From Treponema sp. (lineage in GTDB: Bacteria > Spirochaetota > Spirochaetia > Treponematales > Treponemataceae), in contig JAEDIW010000002.1 of NCBI GenBank assembly GCA_016296655.1, forward strand, positions 29,060 to 93,059: 64,000 bases of DNA. Reading direction: 5' to 3'. Positions 35,088 to 42,877 of the stretch are shown in pieces (the stretch's first letter is position 1; the number at the start of each line of letters is the position of its first letter). Under the pieces are notes generated by a model. That model was given only the letters and a program-made list of their open reading frames with translations, was not told the origin of the DNA and did not search any database. Both the position numbers and the translations under genes were made by a program.

Positions 35088-35900
35088 CTATTTTTTTTCC
35101 AGACTTTCGACCCACTTCTGCATTAAAATCCCAAATGCAACGCCTACGTTTAACGAAGCTTTTAAACCTTTCATTGGAATTGAAACACATCCATATTCAG
35201 CTCTTTTTATAGCCTGCGGGCTAACGCCAAGTTCTTCAGAACCTATTATGCATATTCCTTTTTCAGGAAATTCAAACTCTTCAATAGGCGTTCCTCCAGT
35301 TTCAAGCACAAAAACAGGCAGGTCTTGAGGCAATTCATCCAATGTTTTCTGTTCCCATCCTAAAGTTTCTATACACCCCATCCCGCTTCTTATGGCTCTA
35401 GGCTGTTCAGGATCCACACAATTTGGAGAAATAAAAACTTTTTCAGCGCCCATTGCCTCTGCTGTCCTAAAAATCGAACCAATATTAAATGGAGAACGAA
35501 TATCCTCTGCATAAACATAAACCTGTGAAAAAAAATCCCTCTTTTGAACAGTTGACTCCGTGTTGTGAGGAGCAATCACCAAATCCCATTCAGCAGGAAA
35601 AGTTCCAATTATTGCAAGCAAATGATTTCTTGCACAATTGCACAATCGGCGTTCATTTACAGGCTCCTGCACTAAAAGTTCCTTTAATTCCTGAGCAGCG
35701 GCAACTGTCAGTTTAGGATCATCCAGCAATATCTTTACAAGAGTTTTTATATACTCGGAGCGAGGAAGGGACTTAAAATTATATTCCATGCCCTTTTCTG
35801 CAATACCGGCAATATCACGCTCAAGAGAACCAAAACAAAGTGCCAGTTTTCTGCGCTTTTGACCACCTTTCAGTTGAAAAAGTTTCGAAGGATCTATCAT
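35088..35900 (-). CDS. TrmH-family (SpoU) RNA ribose methyltransferase
   Basis: A 270-residue SPOUT enzyme that 2'-O-methylates tRNA or rRNA using S-adenosylmethionine. The three family motifs are clear: DIRSPFNIGSIFRTAEA, CIIGSEELGVSP and VSIPMKGLKASLNVGVAFGI, which form the knotted cofactor site. The N-terminal 100 residues are a helical extension rather than the L30e-like domain of rRNA enzymes, so the target is unclear. Its ATG directly follows the stop codon of the upstream gene, so the two are coupled. Confidence 0.9.
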   Translation of the reverse strand: MIDPSKLFQLKGGQKRRKLALCFGSLERDIAGIAEKGMEYNFKSLPRSEYIKTLVKILLDDPKLTVAAAQELKELLVQEPVNERRLCNCARNHLLAIIGTFPAEWDLVIAPHNTESTVQKRDFFSQVYVYAEDIRSPFNIGSIFRTAEAMGAEKVFISPNCVDPEQPRAIRSGMGCIETLGWEQKTLDELPQDLPVFVLETGGTPIEEFEFPEKGICIIGSEELGVSPQAIKRAEYGCVSIPMKGLKASLNVGVAFGILMQKWVESLEKK

Positions 35901-37049
35901 TTAAAATGCCTGCTTGATAATGCTGAATAAATCATCTGTTGTCATGCTTCTGGGCAGTGACGTAATAAAATCAAGATTTCCTGCATCTTCAGCTGCAAGG
36001 GCCATTTTTTCTATTGGTATGGTCAAATCCTTTAACCTTGCAGGCAGATTTGCTTTTGCAAGCCGTTGGCGTATATTCTCGGAAAAAGCAACTGCAATGC
36101 TTTCAGAGCCCTCAGCAGATATGCTGATATTAAAAAGTTTTGCCAGTTTTTCAATACGCGCAGTTTTAAATGACGCAGCATCTTCAATTATATATGGCAG
36201 AAGAATGGCCGACACCAAAGAACGTGAAATTTTAAAACGAGCATTAACACACATTGAAATAAGAGATGCAGCTCCTATTGAACTGCATGCAGATGCAAGC
36301 GAAGCCATACAACCACTTTGAGAAAGCAGCACTTCAGAAGGAACCGTTGTTGCAAGCGCCGGAACTCCATCAAGAGCGTATCCTAACAACTCAATCCCTT
36401 TTTCAATTATCATGTCACTAAAAAATGTCGATTTAGGAGAAAGATAAGCCTCCACAAGCATACATAAAATTTCCAGAGACATTGCTGCTGTTTGATTTTC
36501 TGTCAAGGTTACCGTCAAATTCGGATCGAACAGAACCAGCTTGCAAATATTCTGCTGAACTTTCAGCAGGGTAAGGCGCATATTTCTAGAGTCAATGACA
36601 GGAATATCATCTGTAAAAACAAAAGGTGCGCGTGGTGTAGTAGGCAGACAAATCAATGGGAGCGGAGCCGAAGCCGTCGCAGAACCATCCACAAAAGTGT
36701 ATAAATTCTGAATTTCATTATAATATGCACATACAGCTTTTGCTATTTGAATAGTTTTTACACCACCAACAGCAATAACTCCATGGACATGTGCATCTTT
36801 CGCCAGATTCAAGGCCTGTTGAATTGTCTTTGTAGAAGCTCCTTCAGGAATTTCTGTAAACGTGAAAAAATCAACATTTCTGTCTGTCAGTGACTGAAAA
36901 ATTTTTTCTGTAAGGCCAACTTCTTTTAAAACAGGATCAGCAATTACTATAAATTTAGAACCCCATTCTTTTGCATATTGTCCAAGCCGACTTGCAGTAT
37001 ATGCCCCCAGTACAATATCAGGTGAAATCTTAAAAATAAAATCAGCCAT
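35901..37049 (-). CDS. Iron-type alcohol dehydrogenase relative lacking metal ligands
   Basis: A 382-residue protein of the Fe-ADH/glycerol dehydrogenase fold: an N-terminal Rossmann-like domain (FIVIADPVLKEVG) and a helical C-terminal domain. Key residues are altered. The NAD diphosphate loop GGGS is GGVK (95-98); the PTTAGTGSE loop reads PTTPRAPFV; the first metal-site pattern D-x-x-x-H aligns with E193-x-x-x-M197 (SLEILCMLVEAY); and the HG...LLPH region reads SLVSAILLPYI without His. It is thus probably not a metal-dependent dehydrogenase, or uses a different site. Good ribosome site (GAGG). Coupled to the TrmH-type gene. Confidence 0.7.
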   Translation of the reverse strand: MADFIFKISPDIVLGAYTASRLGQYAKEWGSKFIVIADPVLKEVGLTEKIFQSLTDRNVDFFTFTEIPEGASTKTIQQALNLAKDAHVHGVIAVGGVKTIQIAKAVCAYYNEIQNLYTFVDGSATASAPLPLICLPTTPRAPFVFTDDIPVIDSRNMRLTLLKVQQNICKLVLFDPNLTVTLTENQTAAMSLEILCMLVEAYLSPKSTFFSDMIIEKGIELLGYALDGVPALATTVPSEVLLSQSGCMASLASACSSIGAASLISMCVNARFKISRSLVSAILLPYIIEDAASFKTARIEKLAKLFNISISAEGSESIAVAFSENIRQRLAKANLPARLKDLTIPIEKMALAAEDAGNLDFITSLPRSMTTDDLFSIIKQAF

Positions 37050-37084
37050 AAAAACCTCAATTTTAAAACTTTTTTACTTCCAGG

Positions 37085-37112
37085 CAAAAAAAAGACGGAA
37101 CATGGTTCCGCC
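37085..37112 (-). terminator. Intrinsic terminator after flgM
   Basis: On the minus strand CGGAAC-CAT-GTTCCG followed by a run of T (37085-37093). Perfect 6-bp stem with flanking partial pairs. Confidence 0.8.
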
Positions 37113-37138
37113 TCTTTCATCACAAAAATTTCTGAAAA

Positions 37139-37426
37139 TTACAGACCATATTCAGCTAAAATTCGGTCTGCCGCAGAACTTATATTTGCCGGACTCAAAT
37201 AATTAGGATCTTTAATCTTTTCTTTTATTTGTGCAACCAAGTCAGAGCGTACATCTGGAGTTTCATCTGCTATTTCTTTCAGGTAATAAGCTTCCGCCAT
37301 TCTCTGAGCTTCTTTTGATACAGAAATAGTGTCAGATACAGCACTATACTTCGAAGGTGCATTAGTGCGACGTGAATTCTGAATGTTGTTAAGAGGATTC
37401 AACCCTCCAAGCTTGTCTACCATCAT
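37139..37426 (-). CDS. flgM: Anti-sigma-28 factor FlgM
   Basis: A 95-residue FlgM. It holds flagellar sigma-28 (FliA) inactive until the hook is complete. The disordered N-terminal part (NNIQNSRRTNAPSKYSAVSD) and the C-terminal sigma-binding helices (RSDLVAQIKEKIKDPNYLSPANISSAADRI is the diagnostic part, about residues 60-89, ending ILAEYGL) match the family. It lies 19 bases after rsmI on the same strand, away from other flagellar genes, and ends in a terminator. Confidence 0.88.
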   Translation of the reverse strand: MMVDKLGGLNPLNNIQNSRRTNAPSKYSAVSDTISVSKEAQRMAEAYYLKEIADETPDVRSDLVAQIKEKIKDPNYLSPANISSAADRILAEYGL

Positions 37427-37445
37427 ATCATCCTGCCTTTATACC

Positions 37446-38153
37446 TTAATTATCGGTATCTTCTTCTAAAAGTTGAGTTTTTTTTGTGCCAGAAACAAAG
37501 ACAGCAAATTCTCCTTTTATTATATCACGATTTTGGAGATTAATGCAAAGTTCCTCTGCAGTTCCTTCAATTATTTCTTCATGTAATTTTGTCAGCTCAC
37601 GACCAATTACAATACGGCGTACCTTATCAATATCGGCAAGGTCTGTCAAAAGTTTAAGAATTCTAAAAGGAGATTCGTAAAGAACAAATGCAGCTCCTGT
37701 CTGAAGTAATTCTCTAAGCCGTTTTCTGCGCTTGCCAGGGCTTGGAGATAAAAAACCTTCAAAAATCAATGTTTTTCCACCTGCTCCTGCAACACTTACC
37801 AAAGTTGCAAAGGCACACGCTCCTGGCACAGGCACTACATCAAACCCTGCTTTGCGAACAAGCCCTGCAAGAACAGCTCCAGGGTCGCTTATTCCTGGTG
37901 TGCCTGCATCACTGGCATAGGCTACTTCTTTGCCTTCAGAAAGCATCTCTATGATTTTTTTAGCTGCTGTTTCTTCATTCTGTGAGCGGCATGAAATGAG
38001 AGGCTTTTTTATTTCAAAATGGTTTAAAAGTTGCAGAGTATGTCGTGTATCTTCACAGGCTATTACATCTACACTTTTAAATGTTTCCAGGGCACGAAAC
38101 GTAATATCTCCAAGATTTCCGATTGGTGTCCCAACTATATACAAAACAGGCAC
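37446..38153 (-). CDS. rsmI: 16S rRNA 2'-O-ribose methyltransferase RsmI
   Basis: A 235-residue tetrapyrrole-methylase-fold enzyme that methylates the ribose of C1402 in 16S rRNA. YIVGTPIGNLGDITFRALE, IACEDTRHT, YASDAGTPGISDPG and the PGACAFATLVS stretch are RsmI signatures. Length is a little below the E. coli enzyme because the C-terminal domain is short. First gene of the rsmI-flgM unit; divergent from the RluA-type gene. Confidence 0.95.
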   Translation of the reverse strand: MPVLYIVGTPIGNLGDITFRALETFKSVDVIACEDTRHTLQLLNHFEIKKPLISCRSQNEETAAKKIIEMLSEGKEVAYASDAGTPGISDPGAVLAGLVRKAGFDVVPVPGACAFATLVSVAGAGGKTLIFEGFLSPSPGKRRKRLRELLQTGAAFVLYESPFRILKLLTDLADIDKVRRIVIGRELTKLHEEIIEGTAEELCINLQNRDIIKGEFAVFVSGTKKTQLLEEDTDN

Positions 38154-38224
38154 ATATAAAATATATATGGAAATTAAAATCAGGGCAACACTAAAACAAA
38201 AAATGAATTGTAAAGAAAAAATCG

Positions 38225-38330
38225 GCCTAAGTGCTGGAGCAGTGCGAAGCAGCCACTGGAACGTAGCGCAGCGAAGTGAAGCGGCCGAGCGTGAGTGAGC
38301 TGCGCAAGTACGCTCAGCAAAACAGTTCAG
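38225..38330. repeat. GC-rich intergenic block built from short GAAGC/GAGC-type repeats
   Basis: Between the divergent rsmI and RluA-type genes lies a GC-rich stretch in AT-rich surroundings, with recurring GCGAAGC, GCGCAGCGAAG, GAAGCGG, GAGCG and GAGCTGCGC units. GCGCAGC and GCTGCGC can pair into a hairpin of about 50 bases. It does not look coding. Confidence 0.55.
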
Positions 38331-38372
38331 GCTAAAAAAAAATTAACGATAGAATACAAGTAAAAAAAATGA

Positions 38373-38378
38373 TATAAT
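38373..38378 (+). promoter_or_regulatory. -10 box immediately before the RluA-type gene
   Basis: TATAAT ends 7 bases before the ATG at 38386; no ribosome site, so transcription probably starts at or next to the ATG. No good -35 seen. Confidence 0.45.
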
Positions 38379-38385
38379 TGCAGCG

Positions 38386-39144
38386 ATGAAAGCAGTTTTA
38401 GATTATTCGGTTTTATATAATGACGATGACATTTTGGTTCTCAACAAACGTTCCGGGCTTTTAATTGCAGCCGACCGTTATGATGAATCAGCTCAACGCC
38501 TTGATTTAATTGCAGAAAAGGAATTTGGCAAGCTTTTTGCAGTTCACAGACTTGACAAAGATACTTCAGGAGCGATTATATACGCTAAAAATGCAGAATC
38601 TCACCGTTTTCTTTCCAAACAATTTGAAGAGCGCAAGGTTGAAAAAATATACCATTGCCTGGTAAATGGTCATCCTTTGTGGGAAACTCTGCATGTAGAT
38701 GCAAAACTCCTGCCTGACGGTGATGCACGCCATAGAACTATACCTAATCAGCGTTTTGGAAAGCCTGCCATTACAGATTTTAAAATGCTCGGAGCCTGTG
38801 GTCCTTATTCATGGATTGAAGCCCGTCCGCATACAGGAAGAACTCATCAAATTCGTGTTCATCTGTCAAAAAATGGATTTTGCATTGTCTGTGATCCTTT
38901 GTACAGTGGAAACCAAAAGCCTGTCCGCCTAAGTGATTTTAAAAGAAACTGGCATGGAAATACAGAAGAAGAAAAACCTCTTCTTGAAAGACTCGCCTTA
39001 CATGCCTATAAGTTGACTATTACGCATCCAAAAACTGGGGAACAAATGTCTTTTACAGCACCTTATCCAAAGGACATGGATGCAACTAGAAAACAACTTG
39101 CAAAAATCTTTGGTGTTGATCCGTTAAACTCCATAGACAACTGA
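38386..39144 (+). CDS. RluA-family pseudouridine synthase
   Basis: A 252-residue enzyme that isomerises uridine in rRNA or tRNA. FAVHRLDKDTSGAIIYAK contains the catalytic Asp57 of the H-R-L-D-x-x-T-S-G motif; RPHTGRTHQIRVHLSKNG and CDPLYSG are further family motifs. No S4 RNA-binding domain is present, as in RluA itself, so the target could be 23S rRNA 746 and tRNA 32, but paralogues are hard to separate. A TATAAT box 7 bases upstream and lack of a ribosome site suggest a leaderless mRNA. Confidence 0.92.
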   Translation: MKAVLDYSVLYNDDDILVLNKRSGLLIAADRYDESAQRLDLIAEKEFGKLFAVHRLDKDTSGAIIYAKNAESHRFLSKQFEERKVEKIYHCLVNGHPLWETLHVDAKLLPDGDARHRTIPNQRFGKPAITDFKMLGACGPYSWIEARPHTGRTHQIRVHLSKNGFCIVCDPLYSGNQKPVRLSDFKRNWHGNTEEEKPLLERLALHAYKLTITHPKTGEQMSFTAPYPKDMDATRKQLAKIFGVDPLNSIDN

Positions 39145-39258
39145 TTTTTTGCTGGCAGTTGATTTTTTTGAACAAAATTAAAAAATTAGTGGTATAATTG
39201 GAATGGAAACAAAACTTTTGCAAATATATCAGCATTTTTCAAAAAAGGAGGAATTTCC

Positions 39259-39900
39259 ATGTCAAGAATAATCACAATTAGCCGTGAGTATGGAAGCGGC
39301 GGGCGTTTAATTGGGAAAAAAGTTGCAGAAAAATTGAACTATGCCTTTTATGACAAAGAATTGATTGATATGGCTGCTCAGGAAAGCGGACTCGCCCCAG
39401 AATTTATTGAAAAATCTGAACAGAATATTTCAAGTGGCTGGCTTTATAACATGATGCTTGGCTCAAGCTATGCGGTAGGAACTACAGGCTCTACACCTGG
39501 TTCTTCAAACCCTATTCTGCCACTTGCAGACCAGATTTTTAATGCACAGCGCAAAGTTATTTTAAAACTTGCAGAAGAAAAACCCTGTGTCATTGTTGGC
39601 AGATGCGCAGACTACATCCTGTCTTCTTCTGGAAAATTCAATGAAAAAAAGCTGCTGAATATTTTTATCTGCGCAGATTTTAATGACAGAATTGAAAGAG
39701 GCATAAAATATTACGGTCTGCCAGCCAACGATGCAAAAAAAATCATTACCCAAATAGACAAAAGGCGTGCAAACCATTACAACACTTTTACAGAAAATGA
39801 ATGGGGCAACCGTAAAAATTATGAACTTATTCTAAACAGTTCATATTTTGGAATTGATGCTGCTGTTGACATTATCTGCAATAGCGCTGTCATCGATTAA
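39259..39900 (+). CDS. Cytidylate-kinase-like P-loop protein
   Basis: A 213-residue protein of the cytidylate-kinase-like family (Pfam Cytidylate_kin2). ITISREYGSGGRLIGKKVAEKL holds an altered P-loop (SREYGSGG, 8-15) in which the final GK[ST] is modified; CVIVGRCADYIL and RRANHYNTFTENEWGN match the family. These proteins are widespread in Firmicutes and spirochaetes and their substrate is not established; it is distinct from the housekeeping Cmk. Strong AGGAGG site before ATG and a TTGAAC-19-TATAAT promoter (39168-39198). Confidence 0.85.
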   Translation: MSRIITISREYGSGGRLIGKKVAEKLNYAFYDKELIDMAAQESGLAPEFIEKSEQNISSGWLYNMMLGSSYAVGTTGSTPGSSNPILPLADQIFNAQRKVILKLAEEKPCVIVGRCADYILSSSGKFNEKKLLNIFICADFNDRIERGIKYYGLPANDAKKIITQIDKRRANHYNTFTENEWGNRKNYELILNSSYFGIDAAVDIICNSAVID

Positions 39901-39941
39901 AAATTCTTCAAAAAATACTTTCTCAGGCCTTAGGGAGCTTT

Positions 39942-41213
39942 CTAATCCATATTAAGCTTTATCCGCACAGACTGAATGCGGCGGTTCGTTTGTTCTTCAA
40001 TAATGAAAAGCGTTCCGCCATTTTTTATTGCTTCGCCTGTTGAAGGAAGAGATTCAAAAAGTTCAAGAAGATAGCCTCCAAGCGTTAAAAATTCTTCAGA
40101 AACAAGGTTTAATTTTAAAATTGAATTTATGTCAGAAAGCCGCATATCGCCTGGAACCAGAAATTCATCTGCTGCAATAACTTTTATACGTTTTTCTGGC
40201 GGGGTTTCTGCTATTGACGACTCATCGTACATTCTGCCAAAAACAGTTTTCAACAAATCATCCATCGTTACAATTCCAGAAACAGCCCCCTGCTCATTAA
40301 GGCAAATCGCAACATCACTGTTTGTTTTTTTAAACTGCATTAAAAGTTCCAGTGCCGTAAGAGATTCTGGCAAAAAAAGAGGTGGGATTTTATTCTTCAA
40401 AATAAATTCTTCAGAATTTAAATTTTCTGGAGCAAACAAAAGGCTTTTATAGTAAAGAATGCCTGTTATATTTTCCATATTGTCCTTATATACTGGCAGT
40501 CGTGAAAATCCTGAATTTTTAAAAGCCTGAATGACCTCTGAACGAGACAAATTTTCTGGAATCGCCTTTATAAATGAACGGTGGTGCATAATATCATAAA
40601 CATGCAAATCATTAAATTCAAAAAGCTTATGGAACATTGTCTGCTCGGCTTTTTCAAGTGTTCCTTCATTTGTTCCTACATCTATAAGAGTTTTCAATTC
40701 TTCCTCAGTAATAAGAGGTTCCTTTTTTTTCCAGAGTTTTTCCGCAACCGCAGCCGAAAAAAGCGACAGCTTTGAAAAAAGAAATACCAGCGGAAAAAGC
40801 AATTTTTGCAAGATAAGCAAAATGTATGCATGTTTTTTTGCAATTGAAACAGGGCGCGCTGCTGCAATCGTCTTAGGAACGATTTCACCGCATATAGTAA
40901 TAATTACCGTTACAAGCACCGTAGAAACAGTAATTCCAAATTCCTCTCCTATAATGGAAATTGCAGTTGCTGCACCAATTGAAGATGCCAGAATACTAAA
41001 AAAATTTATCCCGATAAGCACAACTGTAAGCAGCTGATCCATCTGTGAATGTAGTTTTGAAACCTGCTTTGCACCACTTTCATGGTTTTTCAGCATTTTT
41101 CTAAGAGTAAATTTTGAAATTGAAAGGAATGCTGTTTCTGAAGAAGAAAAAAAAGCAATGCAGAATATTAAAATTACAAAAATGCAAAAAGAAAAAACAA
41201 CTGTCCAATTCAT
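39942..41213 (-). CDS. CNNM/CorC-family membrane protein (paralogue 2)
   Basis: A 423-residue protein: a CNNM transmembrane domain with three to four helices (FCIAFFSSSETAFLSISKF, then FGITVSTVLVTVIITICGEIVPKTIA), two CBS domains (VYDIMHHRSFIKAIPE, later SDVAICLNEQGAVSGIVTMDDLL) and a C-terminal CorC_HlyC transporter-associated domain. Family members take part in Mg2+ or Co2+ handling. Start at 41213 after GGGAG; an in-frame start at 41228 is too near. It is a close tandem paralogue of the gene just upstream, about 88 bases away. Confidence 0.9.
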   Translation of the reverse strand: MNWTVVFSFCIFVILIFCIAFFSSSETAFLSISKFTLRKMLKNHESGAKQVSKLHSQMDQLLTVVLIGINFFSILASSIGAATAISIIGEEFGITVSTVLVTVIITICGEIVPKTIAAARPVSIAKKHAYILLILQKLLFPLVFLFSKLSLFSAAVAEKLWKKKEPLITEEELKTLIDVGTNEGTLEKAEQTMFHKLFEFNDLHVYDIMHHRSFIKAIPENLSRSEVIQAFKNSGFSRLPVYKDNMENITGILYYKSLLFAPENLNSEEFILKNKIPPLFLPESLTALELLMQFKKTNSDVAICLNEQGAVSGIVTMDDLLKTVFGRMYDESSIAETPPEKRIKVIAADEFLVPGDMRLSDINSILKLNLVSEEFLTLGGYLLELFESLPSTGEAIKNGGTLFIIEEQTNRRIQSVRIKLNMD

Positions 41214-41301
41214 TTCTATTTCTCCCATGAAAAAAAAGCATTAGCGACCATACACAAAGGCTCTAATCCAAATTTATAAAATGCAGAACACATAATTTTT
41301 G

Positions 41302-42609
41302 TCATGTCTCCTGAATATCCTTTCCCTCTCCTAAATTTTTTACCAGAACCTTTTCAACTTTATGCATCTTCATTTTTTCTACAGTAAACTTAAATCCTGA
41401 AAATTCAATTGATTCTCCAACTTCAGGCAAATGGTCAAGCTGTTCAAGAAGCCAGCCAGCAAGCGTTTCATTTATTTCTGATGACAAAGGAATATGCATC
41501 TGCTCCTGCAAATCTAAAAGCCGTGCTTCCCCTGAAATAGAAAATTCATTTATATCTTCAGCCTTATTCACTTCCATAAGAATCTTTGCTTTGTCTGTGT
41601 CATTTTTTATAAAGCCAAAAATTTCAGAAACAATATCTTCTTTTGTCAAAAGCCCATCTGTACCAGAATACTCATCTATTACTATTGCTATAGTCTGCTG
41701 ACTCTGGGCAAGTTGCATCTGTGCATAGGAAATGCTTTTTGTTCCTGGAATGAACAATGGTGGGCGCATTATATTCTGAACTGAAAATTCTTTTTCATTT
41801 TCTTCGCAAAAAAGCAAATCCTTAATATAAAGGATTCCCACAATGTCATCTATGTCTTTTCTAAAAACAGGAAATCTTGACAAATGTGACTGTTGTGCAA
41901 GACTTATAACTTCATGATATTTTGCTCCTACAGGAACAGAAATAATTTTTGTGCGAGGAACCATTATGCTTTGGGCTTCAAGGTCTGAAAACTTAAAAAC
42001 CCTATGCATCATCGTAGATTCACTTTTATTTATAGCTCCTGTTTCTCCGCCAACTTCAATAATTGTTTTTATTTCATCTTCAGTAAATGATTTGCTTTCT
42101 TTTTTTATGGAAATTCCAAAAACCTTTAAAATCCCCCGTGAAATAAACGTAAAAATAGGAATGACAGGAGAAAAAAACTTTACAGTTACAGTTACAAATA
42201 AAGAGAGGTTATATGCAAAAAAATCTGGATGCCTTGTTGAAATCGCTTTGGGGGTTATTTCTCCAAAAACCAAAAGAAATATTGTTGTTACGACAGTTGC
42301 AATTCCAACACCAGCAGGTCCAAACAGCTTTAAAGCAGTTGCCGTTAAAATTGAAGAAAGCAGAATATTCACAAGCTCATTTGCAACAAGAAGAGTATTC
42401 AAAAGCTTTTCTTTATGCTGTAAAAGTTTACCAGCTCGTAAAGCCTTTCTGTCATTGCGATTTATTTTCGACCTTAGCCTCAATTTGTTTATCGATAAAA
42501 AAGAACTTTCTGCAATTGAAAAAAGCATAGAAAGTACAACAAGACAAACTGAACACAACACCAATGTAAAAAGTTCTGTATTACCCGAAGGAGGCTCCGA
42601 CGAACTCAT
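41302..42609 (-). CDS. CNNM/CorC-family membrane protein (paralogue 1)
   Basis: A 435-residue protein with the same architecture as its downstream neighbour: CNNM membrane domain (SMLFSIAESSFLSINKLRLR and VFGEITPKAISTRHPDF), CBS pair (AQSIMVPRTKIISVP, then TIAIVIDEYSGTDGLLTKEDIVSEIFG) and CorC_HlyC domain (INETLAGWLLEQLDHLPEVGE). The YSGTDGLLT and MVPRT motifs are more canonical here than in the neighbour, suggesting this is the more conserved copy. Tandem duplication in one operon is the simplest reading. Confidence 0.92.
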   Translation of the reverse strand: MSSSEPPSGNTELFTLVLCSVCLVVLSMLFSIAESSFLSINKLRLRSKINRNDRKALRAGKLLQHKEKLLNTLLVANELVNILLSSILTATALKLFGPAGVGIATVVTTIFLLVFGEITPKAISTRHPDFFAYNLSLFVTVTVKFFSPVIPIFTFISRGILKVFGISIKKESKSFTEDEIKTIIEVGGETGAINKSESTMMHRVFKFSDLEAQSIMVPRTKIISVPVGAKYHEVISLAQQSHLSRFPVFRKDIDDIVGILYIKDLLFCEENEKEFSVQNIMRPPLFIPGTKSISYAQMQLAQSQQTIAIVIDEYSGTDGLLTKEDIVSEIFGFIKNDTDKAKILMEVNKAEDINEFSISGEARLLDLQEQMHIPLSSEINETLAGWLLEQLDHLPEVGESIEFSGFKFTVEKMKMHKVEKVLVKNLGEGKDIQET

Positions 42610-42743
42610 ACTTTTTTTCTCAAACTCCTATTTTTCAGTAGTATATGGGCGGATTTCCAAAGTTCCACTACCGCCCCGATACAGCAAAGCAGATTACGAA
42701 CTGTCTTAGCCTGTTTTTCAACTCCTTGCCGCCTGGTAAAATA

Positions 42744-42851
42744 GGGCTGCCCGATTATTTATGTCATGCTGATTTTTTTCAACATCTACACTGCATATAG
42801 CGTATAGATTCCAAAATAAATTCAAAATGACTATACTTTTGGTGACAGCCC
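42744..42851 (+). repeat. Dispersed palindromic element, copy E (long form)
   Basis: GGGCTG at 42744 and GACAGCCC at 42844-42851 bracket a core with ATGTCATGCTGATTT, CATCTACACTG and ATGACTATACTTTTGG, shared with copies B and G. It lies between purL and the CorC-type gene. Confidence 0.7.
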
Positions 42852-42877
42852 TAGTTCAAATCATTTTTTTCCAGGCA

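Noticed and set aside
37930..38298. 122-codon plus-strand frame across the rsmI start
   Set aside because: It is antisense to rsmI for most of its length and ends in the GC-rich repeat; a shadow frame.
41951..42709. 252-codon plus-strand frame
   Set aside because: Antisense to the well-supported CorC-type gene; composition reflects the opposite strand.
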